From: Trichormus sp. NMC-1
GTDB taxonomy: Bacteria; Cyanobacteriota; Cyanobacteriia; Cyanobacteriales; Nostocaceae
Assembly (NCBI RefSeq): GCF_001858025.1
Contig: NZ_LZQD01000002.1
Coordinates: 699,421 to 763,420 of the forward strand
Length of the DNA: 64,000 bases
Direction of reading: 5' to 3'
Positions 10,926-20,567 of this stretch are shown one piece after another. Made by a program: the position numbers and the translations under genes. Under the pieces are notes generated by a model. It was not told the DNA's origin, searched no databases, and was given only the letters and a program-made list of their open reading frames with translations. The stretch's first letter is position 1; every line of letters starts with the position of its first letter.

Positions 10926-11432
10926 AATCTTACCCGATGTGAGTGAGTGGAGATGCTAAAGTTTCATAAGTCTCAAATGGGGATATTCTGTCGTGTCCGG
11001 TTATTCGCTTTACCGTATTTAAATTTATAGTTATCATTAGTGGCTAACACCGAAACGTTGTAACACGGAGAGTTTTTTTGATAAACAATTAGCGGGATTT
11101 GATATCAACACCCTTTATTTAAATACCCCACAGTGATAATTATTATATCAATACTCCAGCCAGTTTTATGACTAAGGTAAAAAGAAAGTTACTTATTAAT
11201 AAGGGTTTAGGGATCAGTTTTCTGTCAATGGCGAAGATTGAGTGATAAGCTTCTCAAGGAAATATAGAAGTGTTCATGATCATCACTTACTTACTCAGTA
11301 ACTGGTATAATATTTCCTATAGCCAATATCTGTCCTCAAGAGGCTAAGTCAAAATCCTTGTTAATATGGCTAATCGCCTTCTCACTTCAGGTTTGAGACT
11401 TGTGAAGACTGTTTTATTAGAAACTAGTAATT
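10926..11432. other. Divergent intergenic region, no recognised element
   Basis: About 500 bp between the divergent barrel-like gene and the cNMP-binding gene. It is AT-rich and must hold both promoters, but I see no strong consensus promoter, repeat or small gene that I would defend. Confidence 0.5.
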
Positions 11433-11858
11433 ATGCTCACTAGCGTTGATCGATTGTTATTTGTCCGGCGCGTCCCTATTTTTAACGAATTGCGAGATGA
11501 TTTTGTGGTTAGGCTGGCTTCAGTGATGAATGAACTATCATATCCTGCTAATTACAGTATCTTTAAACAGGGTGAAGAAGGGCGATCGCTTTATATTGTT
11601 GTATCAGGTAAAGTCAAAGTCCATATTGGCGAAACAAAATTAGCAGAAGTTGAGCAAGGGAAATACTTCGGGGAAATGGCTGTATTTGATACTCAACCCC
11701 GTTCAGCCACGGCTACGACTTTAGATCCTTGTGAATGTTTAGAACTCACCCAAGAGCAACTTTATGATGCGATTGAAGAAACTCCAGAAATTGCGGTAAA
11801 TATTATTCGTGAACTATCGCGGATAATTCGCCGACTGAATGAAAGTATTAATCATTAG
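11433..11858 (+). CDS. Cyclic nucleotide-binding domain protein (stand-alone)
   Basis: A 141-residue protein made of a single cNMP-binding beta-barrel plus a C-terminal helix. The phosphate-binding cassette region reads GKYFGEMAVFDTQPRSATATT (about residues 75-95), with the conserved GEMA and the Arg of PRSATA that contacts the cyclic phosphate. There is no helix-turn-helix, so it is not a CRP-type transcription factor but a small sensory module of the kind common in cyanobacteria. The output partner is unknown. It ends in a short run of CATTGGT heptamers (about 11860-11887) and converges with cobB. Confidence 0.85.
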   Translation: MLTSVDRLLFVRRVPIFNELRDDFVVRLASVMNELSYPANYSIFKQGEEGRSLYIVVSGKVKVHIGETKLAEVEQGKYFGEMAVFDTQPRSATATTLDPCECLELTQEQLYDAIEETPEIAVNIIRELSRIIRRLNESINH

Positions 11859-11886
11859 TCATTGGTCATTGGTCATTGGTCATTGG

Positions 11887-13275
11887 TTATTTGTTTTTAG
11901 TCGTACTAAATTTTAGAGCTTGTTGCAGAAACCTGTGGGGAATTTCTACACTTTCTCCCCAATGTTGATGAATGTAGGACGCATGAACATTAGGTAAATT
12001 CCAACCTTCAAATCCTGTATTTTCTTCACAATCATAACGATAAGTATCAAATAAAGGTTGTTGAGGATTAGTAATTAAATGAGAACGATGAAACTCATGT
12101 CCATAAATATCTGTTCCTGTATCGAATAAGAAACTATTTTGTAAAGCTATCCCATGACGATATCCTAAAGTTAACTTTTTATCCATTTGTGCCGATGTTG
12201 GTAAAATTCCCACCATTGACCAAGATTTATCTTCAAAATCAATAATATTTTCACATAAATACATCAATCCCCCACATTCAGCAATTGTTGGTATTCCTGC
12301 TAGAATAGCCTTTTTTACTTCTTTAATAACGCTGGTGTTTGCTGCTAATTGTTGTGCAAATACTTCGGGAAATCCACCACCAAAATACAGTCCTTGGATA
12401 TTTTTTGGGAATTCTGTATTTTCTAAAGGACTCCAAAAAACCAATTCTGCACCTAATTGTTGGAGTAAATCTAAATTATCTTGATAGTAAAAATTAAAAG
12501 CTTGATCTCGTGCTACGGCAATTTTTAGGGGAGATGGGAAGATGGGAAGATGGGGAGATGGGGAGATGGGAAGATGAGGAGATTTCAAAAGGGGTAGTAG
12601 CTGATCCCAATCAAAGCAAGTATCGCCTAAATCTGCCAAGCGATTGACTATATCATTCAATTCTGGTAATTCAGAAGTGGGTACTAAACCAAGATGACGG
12701 TCGGGTATAGTGATGTTATCTTGTCTTCGTAAAACGCCGAGAATCGGTAATTGTAGGGGTTTTAGAGAATCTTTGAGGAGGGATAAATGGCGATCGCTCC
12801 CCACCCGATTCAAGACTAACCCAGCGATTTTAATTCTACTATCCAAAGCACAATAACCATGTGCGATCGCAGCCACAGAACCAGACAACCGACTACAATC
12901 AATCACCAAAATCACAGGTATGTCTAATAACCGTGCAACGTGCGCGGTACTCGCAAAATCAGTTGGTAATTGATTTTCTTCCCCAGTCCCCTTCACCCCA
13001 TCAAATAAACCCATTACCCCCTCAACTAGAGCATATTCACACCTGGGGGAATGACGATGAAAACATTCTTTTACATAACTTTCCGAAGTCAGAACAGCGT
13101 CTAAATTCCGACAAGGAAAACCAGTAACATATTGATGAAACATCGGATCAATGTAGTCTGGCCCCACTTTAAAAGATTGTACCTTTGCACCACGACGACA
13201 CAAAGACGCTAAAAGGGTAAGTGTCACAGTTGTCTTACCCACCCCGCTACGTTCTCCAGCAATAATTATAGACAT
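11887..13275 (-). CDS. cobB: Cobyrinate a,c-diamide synthase
   Basis: CobB/CbiA, which amidates the a and c side chains of cobyrinic acid using glutamine and ATP in cobalamin synthesis. The 462-residue chain has the N-terminal P-loop GERSGVGKTTVT (residues 7-18), the YALVEGVMGLFDG motif near 81-93 and a C-terminal class I glutamine amidotransferase domain with nucleophile Cys334 in IAECGGLMYL and a His near HEFHRSHL. Residues 231-250, at the junction of the two domains, are encoded by an octamer tandem repeat and are Pro/Ser-rich. B12 made here is the cofactor of the NrdJ reductase encoded at 20911-24330. Confidence 0.93.
   Translation of the reverse strand: MSIIIAGERSGVGKTTVTLTLLASLCRRGAKVQSFKVGPDYIDPMFHQYVTGFPCRNLDAVLTSESYVKECFHRHSPRCEYALVEGVMGLFDGVKGTGEENQLPTDFASTAHVARLLDIPVILVIDCSRLSGSVAAIAHGYCALDSRIKIAGLVLNRVGSDRHLSLLKDSLKPLQLPILGVLRRQDNITIPDRHLGLVPTSELPELNDIVNRLADLGDTCFDWDQLLPLLKSPHLPISPSPHLPIFPSPLKIAVARDQAFNFYYQDNLDLLQQLGAELVFWSPLENTEFPKNIQGLYFGGGFPEVFAQQLAANTSVIKEVKKAILAGIPTIAECGGLMYLCENIIDFEDKSWSMVGILPTSAQMDKKLTLGYRHGIALQNSFLFDTGTDIYGHEFHRSHLITNPQQPLFDTYRYDCEENTGFEGWNLPNVHASYIHQHWGESVEIPHRFLQQALKFSTTKNK
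12526..12585 (-). repeat. Octamer STRR inside the cobB coding region
   Basis: About six degenerate octamers of the type GATGGGGA/GATGGGAA, in frame inside cobB (residues 231-250), encoding a linker of Pro, Ser, His and Leu. The same octamer, on the other strand, forms an array between zwf and tal at 16622-16684. Confidence 0.85.
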
Positions 13276-13508
13276 TGGTAATTAAAATTATTTCATTCAC
13301 ATTTTTACTATAAACGCCAATTATCTAGTTTTAGCGAATAACCTAAATTCTGAATTCTTTGATAATGAATTAAACCCTTTCATTTACCAAAAAATCCTTC
13401 ATTCCGTGAAATCCTTAAATCTGTTAAATCAGTGATAAAAAATACCCCCTTACATCACAGCAAGAGGGTAAAAAAGTGAGGAATAAATTCCCAATTACAA
13501 ATTATCAA

Positions 13509-14885
13509 TTAGCGATTCTCCAACTTCAAAGTTGTCGCTATCACCGCCAAACTTTCTTCAAAAAGTGCCTCACGACCCCAGCGTTGTACCTGTTGACTCA
13601 ACAACACTTCTGCCTTTTGTTCCGAAAGAGAACTTACCTGTTGAAACAAACCAGCAGACTGAGCGCCACCGTGAGTTTCCATCCGCATACAACCACCCGT
13701 TTCCGAGCAAATTAAAGTTCCGCAATTAGCTTGAGGATTAGTAGAACTCAAGCGCAAAGCAATCAAATCACCAACAATCTCACCAATATCAGCAATGGGA
13801 ACACCTGCTAATTCTGCTTCTATTTGTTTTTGGTCTTGAGCCAAAAAACGAACGCGAGTGATATCATAATCACCGCTTTCCTTTGAATAAGAAACAGCCT
13901 GCCATTCCAACCGACTGGCCAACCAACCCAAAAACAGCAAAGCTTGAGCAGGGTTGCCTTTTTCGTAATCAATAGTTACACGGTCAATTTCTCTCAAACC
14001 AACACGACGCTGAGGTGCATCATAAGCTTCAGCAGTTAACTCTTGCCATGCAGCCAAACGCCGCCAGTTCAAATCAGCCAGAGGTACACCTGTTTCTACC
14101 AATTCTTGCAAAGTCAATAAATCATCTTCTGGAGTATTAAAGTTGCAAGAATCAACAATCACATTATTACAAACTGCCGCTAACCTTTTGAACAAAGGGT
14201 TATGAGCATCTGGTGTAGCCTTCCACCACAAAAACTTAGGCAAACCACCAATTAACAAAGCGGGAATCATGCCTCCAACTCTTTCCAAAGCTGCCACTGT
14301 CCCTGTGAGAGTAATGTATTCACAGCAAACTAGTGTACTGGAAGATTGCTTTTGAATTGGACAATAGGCGGAAACTTGCGCCTTTACCCCTTCATCTTCC
14401 CCAGCAATGGGACACAAAGCAATAATGCGGCAAGGGTTACGGAGCGCAATTTCATCAGCAATAGTAGGACTAGTGGCGCTGAAAGTATAGCCCATAGCCG
14501 CGCCATGATTATCTCCCTGTGGTCCACTGTGCTGCTTTTTGAAGTATTCTTCCCGTAAAACCGTGAGAGTTTCTGGTGTGGAAGTACCAGTTTCTGCTAA
14601 GTCATGTTTTTTTTGTACTTCCCGCAATGCTGCGTCTGTTTGTGGCCCCAAAATACCATCGATGGGACCGTTATAAAAGCCTGTTGCAGCTAACAAATAC
14701 TGGGTTTCTTCTGGTTCATAAACAACTAAAGTAAATGTCGTAGCGCGGGTTGCAGCAGGTAGTCCACCGTCCTCGCCGGTGATACCATAACTTTGCCAGA
14801 TTTGAGTTAATTCCGCTTCTATTTCTGTGAGCGAAACATCCTTGGGTGCTTGTAGTGAAAAAATCGTCGGAGCTTGGGTAGCCAT
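13509..14885 (-). CDS. opcA: Glucose-6-phosphate dehydrogenase assembly protein OpcA
   Basis: OpcA is an allosteric effector/assembly factor of cyanobacterial glucose-6-phosphate dehydrogenase. The 458-residue protein has the OpcA-specific blocks IIALCPIAGEDEG, CCEYITLTG and LLIGGLPKFLWWKATPD, plus a peptidoglycan-binding-like repeat at about residues 70-125 (LLAATGFYNGPIDGILGPQT). It follows zwf on the same strand with a gap of about 110 bp that contains TGACTAA-type heptamers, and it closes the fbp-tal-zwf-opcA cluster. A 56-bp piece of this gene (13831-13886) also occurs between zwf and tal. Confidence 0.95.
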   Translation of the reverse strand: MATQAPTIFSLQAPKDVSLTEIEAELTQIWQSYGITGEDGGLPAATRATTFTLVVYEPEETQYLLAATGFYNGPIDGILGPQTDAALREVQKKHDLAETGTSTPETLTVLREEYFKKQHSGPQGDNHGAAMGYTFSATSPTIADEIALRNPCRIIALCPIAGEDEGVKAQVSAYCPIQKQSSSTLVCCEYITLTGTVAALERVGGMIPALLIGGLPKFLWWKATPDAHNPLFKRLAAVCNNVIVDSCNFNTPEDDLLTLQELVETGVPLADLNWRRLAAWQELTAEAYDAPQRRVGLREIDRVTIDYEKGNPAQALLFLGWLASRLEWQAVSYSKESGDYDITRVRFLAQDQKQIEAELAGVPIADIGEIVGDLIALRLSSTNPQANCGTLICSETGGCMRMETHGGAQSAGLFQQVSSLSEQKAEVLLSQQVQRWGREALFEESLAVIATTLKLENR

Positions 14886-14995
14886 AGTCTATTTTGGATT
14901 TTGTCAGTTATCAGTGGTTATTTGTCAGTTGTAATTAGTCATTAAGTCATCTACTTTTACTAATGACCAATGACTAATGACTAATGACTTTATTC

Positions 14996-16525
14996 TTAGA
15001 GTCTGCGCCAGCGACGACCATCTTGGTTGATCAAGAATTCTGCTTCTGCTGGCTCCCAAGTACCTGCTTCGTACTGAGGAATAGTTGTAGGATCTGCGGG
15101 TGCGTCCCAGACGGAAAGTGCTGGTGTGACTACTTGCCAAGCTGCTTCCACTTCATCTGCCCGTGTGAAGAGTGTTTGGTCGCCCATCATACAATCGAGG
15201 AACAGGCGGTCATAGGCATCAGAAGTAGCTTGGATACCAAAGGAACCATAACTAAAGTCCATATCAACGGCACGAGTGCGGAATTCTGCCCCTGGCATTT
15301 TCACATCAAAGCGCAGGGAAATTCCTTCATTCGGCTGAATTCGCATTGTCAAAATGTTGGCGTTTGTCTGTTGGGCGGCAGAGGTAAACATTTTGGAAGG
15401 AACTTCGCGGAAGTGAATGGCAATTTCGCTCACCTTTTTCGGCATCCGCTTTCCTGTTCTCAGGTAGAAAGGAACACCTTTCCAGCGCCAGTTATCCACC
15501 ATGAACTTCATCGCTACATAGGTGGGTGTTGTTGAGTTGGGATCAACTCCCGGTTCTCCCCGATACCCAGCTACTGGTTGTCCTTTCATCCAGCCGGCGC
15601 TATACTGCCCACGAATTGCCGAACGTGAGAGATTATGAATATCAGCTAGACGAGTAGCCTGTAGTACTTTAACTTTTTCTGTGCGAATACTATCAGCATC
15701 CATTGCGTTGGGTGCTTCCATTGCTGTTAAGCAATAAAGTTGCATCAGGTGGTTTTGCAACATATCCCGCAGTGCACCGGCGCTTTCATAATAACCAGCC
15801 CGGTCTTCAACGCCGACTGTTTCCGCGACGGTAATTTGTACGTGGTCAACAAATTGTCGATTCCACAAGGGTTCAAAAATGGCGTTAGCAAAACGGAACA
15901 CCAGTAAGTTTTGAACTGTTTCTTTACCCAAGTAGTGGTCAATGCGGTAGACTTGGTTTTCTTTACAATATTTCTGCACTATTTGGTTCAGACTTTGGGC
16001 AGAGGATAAATCCCGACCAAAGGGTTTTTCAATTACCAGTCGATGTTTGTAAGGATCGTCTAGCATTCCTCCTCCCCCTAGCTGTTTGATAGCTTCAGGG
16101 AAGAAGTTGGGGGCAACGGAAAGGTAGAACATTCGGTTTCCCCTTGTTCCCCGTTTCTCGTCTAATTCACTTAATAAGGTTTTCAGTTTTTGGTAACTTT
16201 CCGGGTCGTCTATATTCCCAGGACAGTAGAATAAACCTTGAGAAAAGTCTTGCCACAGTTCCCCTAGTTCGACACTACTATGAGCTTCTTCCATGCCCTT
16301 CTGCATTTGCTCACGGAAGTATTCATGGCTCCATTCTCGACGTGCTACACCGACAATGGTGGTTTCTGGAGGAATACGTCTTTCTCTCCGCAATTTGTAC
16401 AGTGCTGGTACTAGTTTGCGCCAGGTAAGATCCCCGGAAGCGCCAAAGATAACTATAATTTGGGGTTCGGGCATCCCTTGCTGTTGTAGACCAACGCGTA
16501 GGGGATTTTCTAGCAGACTGACCAT
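14996..16525 (-). CDS. zwf: Glucose-6-phosphate 1-dehydrogenase
   Basis: First enzyme of the oxidative pentose phosphate pathway, oxidising glucose 6-phosphate with NADP+. It is the main source of reductant in darkness and in heterocysts of Nostocales. The 509-residue protein has the dinucleotide-binding motif [13 protein letters not shown] near residue 26, the active-site motif [10 protein letters not shown] near residue 196 and the conserved [16 protein letters not shown] block. Cyanobacterial Zwf is redox-regulated through cysteines; Cys residues are present but I did not map them. The gene is followed by opcA and preceded by a repeat-filled gap and tal. Confidence 0.97.
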   Translation of the reverse strand: MVSLLENPLRVGLQQQGMPEPQIIVIFGASGDLTWRKLVPALYKLRRERRIPPETTIVGVARREWSHEYFREQMQKGMEEAHSSVELGELWQDFSQGLFYCPGNIDDPESYQKLKTLLSELDEKRGTRGNRMFYLSVAPNFFPEAIKQLGGGGMLDDPYKHRLVIEKPFGRDLSSAQSLNQIVQKYCKENQVYRIDHYLGKETVQNLLVFRFANAIFEPLWNRQFVDHVQITVAETVGVEDRAGYYESAGALRDMLQNHLMQLYCLTAMEAPNAMDADSIRTEKVKVLQATRLADIHNLSRSAIRGQYSAGWMKGQPVAGYRGEPGVDPNSTTPTYVAMKFMVDNWRWKGVPFYLRTGKRMPKKVSEIAIHFREVPSKMFTSAAQQTNANILTMRIQPNEGISLRFDVKMPGAEFRTRAVDMDFSYGSFGIQATSDAYDRLFLDCMMGDQTLFTRADEVEAAWQVVTPALSVWDAPADPTTIPQYEAGTWEPAEAEFLINQDGRRWRRL

Positions 16526-16684
16526 AGAATTTTAGATTTTGGATTTTGGATTTTAGATTTAGGGACAGGTGACAGGTGACAGGTGACAGGTGACAGGTAA
16601 CAGGTAACAGGTGACAGGTAATTCCTCCCCATCTCCCCATCTCCCCATCTTCCCATCTCCCCATCTCCCCATCTCCCCATCTCT
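16526..16684. repeat. Cluster of heptamer and octamer tandem repeats between tal and zwf
   Basis: Three adjacent STRR arrays: TTTTGGA/TTTTAGA heptamers at about 16526-16560, GACAGGT/AACAGGT heptamers at about 16561-16620, and TCCCCATC octamers at about 16622-16684. They separate two genes of an otherwise conserved operon. The short open frames here are composed of the repeats and are not considered genes. Confidence 0.9.
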
Positions 16685-16776
16685 CTATTCTCTATACTGG
16701 TGTGGTCTTGAGCCAAAAAACGAACGCGAGTGATATCATAATCACCGCTTTCCTTTGACTATTCTCTATACTGGTG
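16685..16776. other. Inserted 56-bp opcA fragment flanked by an 18-bp direct repeat
   Basis: Positions 16703-16758 are identical to 13831-13886 within opcA, in the same orientation. The piece is bounded exactly by two copies of CTATTCTCTATACTGGTG (16685-16702 and 16759-16776). The second copy contains the last codons and stop of tal. This has the form of a templated insertion with a target duplication. Confidence 0.9.
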
Positions 16777-17911
16777 ACAATAGCTTGATTTTGCCTTCTA
16801 AAGAGTTCATTAGTGACTGGAAGGGCTGGACAAATTTGTCAATACCTTCAACGAGTAGTTCGTCCATAACGGTATTGATGTCAATGTTGATGTCCGCTTC
16901 TTTCAAGCTTTCGATGAGATTGTAAGCCTCGTCTACGCCTGTTTCCAGACGATTGGCAACATCACAATGATCGGCACAAGCTTTAATTGTGGCTGGTGGT
17001 AAGGTGTTAACGGTGTCTTTGCCAATCAGTTCGTTGACATACATCACATCGTTGTAACTGGGGTCTTTGGTGCTGGTGCTGGCCCACAATAAACGCTGTA
17101 CTTTTGCGCCTTTTGCTACTAAGGCTTGCCAAGCATCAGTGCTGGTGATTTTTTTGTATTCTTGGTAGGCTATCTTGGCATTAGCGATCGCAATTTTCCC
17201 TTTGATAGCTCGCAGTCTCGCTTCATGGTTGATGTCATCAACGCCTCGCTGCAATTTAGCATCTATCTTACTGTCGATATTGCTATCAATCCGGCTGAGG
17301 AAAAAACTGGCTACAGAAGCAATTTTGCTAATATCCCTACCTTCACTCACCCGTTTTTCTAAGCCCCGAATATACGCCCAAGCTGCATTAATGTAACTTT
17401 GGACTGCAAACAACAACGTCACGTTGACGTTAATTCCTTCAGCTATTGCTTGTTCTACCGCTGGTAAACCTGCCTGGGTTCCAGGAATTTTAATCATCAC
17501 ATTTTCTCGCCCAATTTCCTGGAAATATCGACGAGCTTCAGCTATGGTGGCTTGGGTATCATGAGCTATAGTTGGTGGGACTTCTATACTCACATAACCA
17601 TCTAGACCATTCGTGGCTTCATAAACAGGACGCAAAATATCACAAGCATTACGGATATCTGCAAAAACTAGGAATTCATAAATTTTGTATGTCGCTAAAC
17701 CCTCACGAATTCCAACTTCAATATCGGCATCATAAATGGCATTACCAGTAATTGCTTTTTCAAAGATGGCTGGGTTGGAGGTAATACCAGAGATTCCTTG
17801 ATTTTTCACCAAGTTTTCGAGTTCCCCTGATTGAATAATGTCACGGCTCAAATTATCCATCCAGATACTTTGACCGTATTGTTCAATCTCTAATAAATGA
17901 TTGGTTGCCAT
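16766..17911 (-). CDS. tal: Transaldolase
   Basis: Transaldolase of the non-oxidative pentose phosphate branch, moving a three-carbon unit between sugar phosphates through a Lys Schiff base. The 381-residue protein is the long TalB/Tal type: SIWMDNLSRD near residue 14, GITSNPAIFEKAI near 41, VMIKIPGTQAGLPA near 134 (with the conserved active-site Lys of this block), NVNVTLLFAVQSY near 156, and LLWASTSTKDPSY near 275. It lies between fbp and zwf on the same strand. Its stop codon falls inside the 18-bp direct repeat created by the neighbouring insertion, but the reading frame is intact. Confidence 0.95.
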   Translation of the reverse strand: MATNHLLEIEQYGQSIWMDNLSRDIIQSGELENLVKNQGISGITSNPAIFEKAITGNAIYDADIEVGIREGLATYKIYEFLVFADIRNACDILRPVYEATNGLDGYVSIEVPPTIAHDTQATIAEARRYFQEIGRENVMIKIPGTQAGLPAVEQAIAEGINVNVTLLFAVQSYINAAWAYIRGLEKRVSEGRDISKIASVASFFLSRIDSNIDSKIDAKLQRGVDDINHEARLRAIKGKIAIANAKIAYQEYKKITSTDAWQALVAKGAKVQRLLWASTSTKDPSYNDVMYVNELIGKDTVNTLPPATIKACADHCDVANRLETGVDEAYNLIESLKEADINIDINTVMDELLVEGIDKFVQPFQSLMNSLEGKIKLLSPV

Positions 17912-18133
17912 AGCTATTTTTTAACTCCAATTCACAGTGTTTTTTGGTGAATTTGAAAAAGTTACTCAGTTGATGGTGGTTTTTGTATTTGACATCAACC
18001 AACTGAGACATCAACCAACTGAGATGAATCTTTAAATTCACATACAAACATTGCTAGTGCTGCATTCCCATCCCCAATTGCCAATCTTCAGCTTCATTAC
18101 TGGCAAAAGTTAGACGCTTTTTTTCAACTTCGT

Positions 18134-19183
18134 CTAATGACCGTTTTGAATAAAAGACTCGACTTTAGCTACATCGTTTTTACTACCAATAATCAGAGGT
18201 GTGCGTTGATGTAGTTTTTTGGGAACTACATCTAAAATATCCACTAATCCTGTAGTTGCTTTACCCCCAGCTTGTTCAATCACAAATGCTAAAGGTGCAG
18301 ATTCATAAAGTAGGCGCAATTTACCTTCTGGTTTTTGCAGTGTGCCTGGATAGAGAAACACACCACCTTGAACTAAAATTCTATGTATATCACTCACCAT
18401 TGCGCCACTATAACGAGCGGTATAACCTTCAGTGCGATGAACATAGCGAATGTATTCCCTAATGGATTCATCCCACTGCCAGAAGTTACCTTCATTAACG
18501 CTGTAAACGGAACCGTGGTCAGGAATCTTGATATTTTCTTGTGTGAGAATAAACTCCCCTAAGCTGGGATCAAGGGTAAAGGAATGAACGCCTTTACCTA
18601 TAGTATAGACCAGCATCGTGCAGGGTCCGTACAGTATGTATCCAGCGGCAATTTGCTTGTGTCCGTTGGTCAATAGGTCAGTAGCTTTACCATCGCTATC
18701 GTCTCCTTCTTGTTGACGGATGGAGAAAATCGAACCTAAGCTGAGATTAGTATCTGTGTTAGATGAACCATCTATTGGGTCATAGAGCAAGGTATAACGA
18801 CCAACGGGGCAGTTTTCGGGGATATAGTAGGGATTTTCCATTTCCTCGGAAGCTAGGCGACAAACTAAGCCGCTTTGCTTAAACACTGAGATAAATACGT
18901 CGTTAGCGTAAACATCCAAATTTTTGACAGATTCTCCCTGGACGTTAACTTCTCCAGTAAATCCTAGAACGCCTTCCATTAAGCCGGCATTGCTCATGCG
19001 ACGCGCCACTAGTTTACCAGCCAAAGCGATGCGATTCATCAGCGCACTTAAATCCTGAGCGTCTGCTGAAAAACTTTGCAATTGCTGGAGTACATGACGC
19101 GATAAGGTTGTACAATCACGATCTAGGGCTTTGTCTGTAGCGTAGTTGATTGACAAATCTAAAGATTCTGAGGCTTGAGCCAT
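18134..19183 (-). CDS. fbp: Class I fructose-1,6-bisphosphatase
   Basis: Hydrolyses fructose 1,6-bisphosphate to fructose 6-phosphate, in gluconeogenesis/Calvin cycle and, in this cluster, feeding the oxidative pentose phosphate cycle. The 349-residue protein has the metal-binding motif [13 protein letters not shown] near residue 135, [11 protein letters not shown] near 118 and the substrate-binding [21 protein letters not shown] block near 283-305. It is the first gene of the fbp-tal-zwf-opcA cluster, with about 220 bp separating it from tal. Redox (thioredoxin) control is known for some cyanobacterial forms but is not visible here. Confidence 0.95.
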   Translation of the reverse strand: MAQASESLDLSINYATDKALDRDCTTLSRHVLQQLQSFSADAQDLSALMNRIALAGKLVARRMSNAGLMEGVLGFTGEVNVQGESVKNLDVYANDVFISVFKQSGLVCRLASEEMENPYYIPENCPVGRYTLLYDPIDGSSNTDTNLSLGSIFSIRQQEGDDSDGKATDLLTNGHKQIAAGYILYGPCTMLVYTIGKGVHSFTLDPSLGEFILTQENIKIPDHGSVYSVNEGNFWQWDESIREYIRYVHRTEGYTARYSGAMVSDIHRILVQGGVFLYPGTLQKPEGKLRLLYESAPLAFVIEQAGGKATTGLVDILDVVPKKLHQRTPLIIGSKNDVAKVESFIQNGH

Positions 19184-19353
19184 TTTTGTTACTCTCTAGC
19201 TTTTTGCTGTTGGGTTGGTTTCACTAATGGCAACTTTTGGTTGCTGCTTCTATCTTAGAAAGGTATTTTGATAACTAAAGATTGTTTTTAGATAAACTAC
19301 AGAATTGAAATTTTGGGCTGCTTTTTCAGATTTAAGATCCCCTTAAGATTTTA

Positions 19354-19386
19354 AGATCCCCGACTTCTTTAAGAAGTCGGGGATCT
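19354..19386. terminator. Perfect 16-bp-arm hairpin, possible terminator
   Basis: AGATCCCCGACTTCTT (19354-19369) and its exact reverse complement (19371-19386) flank one T. The same core (CCCCGACTT...AAGTCGGGGATCT) recurs at 26425-26466. It lies upstream of fbp and downstream of the RNA-binding protein gene, which it may terminate, although no long T tract follows. Confidence 0.6.
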
Positions 19387-19469
19387 GTTCTGTGGTTTTA
19401 CGTGTTTTCTCTAACTAACCAATTTATTTCTTAGTAATTATAGACACTGTATAAAAACTGTTTTATTAT

Positions 19470-19577
19470 ATGTATCAGGTATTTAACTCAACTGCTGGAC
19501 TAGCAACACTAGGCATTTGTTTTGGTGCGGCTAAACTACGTAGAAAGCATCTTGCTAAAAAACTCGTGGTGAGTTGA
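19470..19577 (+). CDS. Possible 35-residue membrane-anchor peptide
   Basis: ATG-started frame of 35 codons ending in TGA. The peptide has a hydrophobic stretch (GLATLGICFGAA) followed by a basic cluster (KLRRKHLAKK), resembling the transmembrane and Arg-rich end of a PEP-CTERM sorting signal but without the PEP motif. It could be a small protein or a leftover C-terminus of a lost gene. There is no strong ribosome-binding site. Confidence 0.3.
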   Translation: MYQVFNSTAGLATLGICFGAAKLRRKHLAKKLVVS

Positions 19578-19718
19578 GACAATGGTGGGGTAGGGGTAAA
19601 GTACAATGCTAAACCCCTACGTATTGAATCAAATCGAAAAAAGCTGTTTTGAAAAAAATATTACCCTTTTCTAATAATCTGTTATGGTTTCAAACGAGCT
19701 TGGTTAAAAATCTTGTTT

Positions 19719-20003
19719 TTATCCCCAACTACCACGTCGGTTATCATCTCTTCTGTTATCCTCTCGTGGTTTTGCTTTATTAACTCTCAGTTGACGACCC
19801 ATCCACTCTGCACCATCTAATTCGGTGACAGCTTTGTCTTCTTGAGCATCTTCCATCATATCAACAAAAGCAAAGCCTCGCAGCCTTCCGGTTTCGCGGT
19901 CAGTAGGTAAGACAACTCTTTTGACTTCACCATAATCTGCAAACACGGATTTTAAGTCTGCTTCAGTTGCTTGGTAAGAGAGATTTCCAACGTAAATAGT
20001 CAT
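19719..20003 (-). CDS. RNA-binding protein with one RRM (cyanobacterial Rbp type)
   Basis: A 94-residue protein from the ATG at 20003. It holds a single RNA-recognition motif with RNP2 IYVGNL (residues 3-8) and RNP1 RGFAFVDM (about residues 41-48), followed by a short tail rich in Arg, Asp and Asn ending GSWG. Cyanobacterial Rbp proteins of this type are often cold-induced and bind RNA in the cytoplasm or at thylakoids. An in-frame GTG at 20012 would add three residues; I prefer the ATG because MTIYVGNLSY is the normal family start. Which rbp paralogue it is cannot be decided here. Confidence 0.93.
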   Translation of the reverse strand: MTIYVGNLSYQATEADLKSVFADYGEVKRVVLPTDRETGRLRGFAFVDMMEDAQEDKAVTELDGAEWMGRQLRVNKAKPREDNRRDDNRRGSWG

Positions 20004-20567
20004 GTGGGTCACGTAATTTTCAATAAAAAGCGATTAGTTCACCTAGAAAACAGAACTACGCAAATTGCAAGCATTGCATAGTCTCCTCTGATTTATGGAC
20101 AGCGAAAGTTGAATGATATTAACCATAACTTCATCTGTCATCAGACTGAATATACGCATACGTTTATTATCATAACTGATTATGACATTTTCCTAAAGAG
20201 AAGATTTTACAAAAAATCATAATATAAAATTATCTTCTTTTATGTATTGCATAATTGAACAAAATTGATTGCAAATGGTGATTTGCTCGATTAAAAATCA
20301 AGATAAATACAGCGGTTTCCGCTCTTATGAAGTACATCTTAGCCCCCTCCCCGGAAGCGATGAGGGGGTTGGGGTGGGGTTCTTGTACCTCATAACACCG
20401 GGAAGTGCTGTATCAATACTTTTGCAAAATTGAAAAAGCCTTGATTCGTAGGTTGGGTTTTGTGCCTCAACCCAACCTACAAAAAAAATGGCAAAGATTA
20501 TTGAAATATAATTTCGCTTTTACAGTTATTAACCGTTAACATTTAACACTTAACGGTTAAGAAAAAG
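20004..20567. other. Intergenic region upstream of the RRM gene
   Basis: The first 250 bp are AT-rich and should contain the promoter and long leader of the RNA-binding protein gene. The rest holds the MITE-like element at 20308-20412 and a 12-bp-arm hairpin at 20448-20480 (GTAGGTTGGGTT and its reverse complement). The hairpin is followed by an A tract on the plus strand, so it is not a normal intrinsic terminator. Confidence 0.6.
20308..20412 (-). repeat. MITE-like hairpin element, second subfamily, copy 2
   Basis: A 105-bp element starting TACAGCGGTTTCCG and ending CGGGAAGTGCTGTA, inverted relative to the copy at 1817-1922. It shares the central GATGAGGG and GGGGTTCTTGTACCTCATAA blocks. 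Confidence 0.8.

Noticed and set aside
16323-16716. Overlapping small frames with GRWGDGEMGRWG repeats
   Set aside because: They consist of STRR octamers/heptamers and overlap zwf.
20448-20480. Intrinsic terminator
   Set aside because: The hairpin is perfect but is followed by an A tract on the plus strand and by no T tract on the minus strand, so it is treated only as a repeat.
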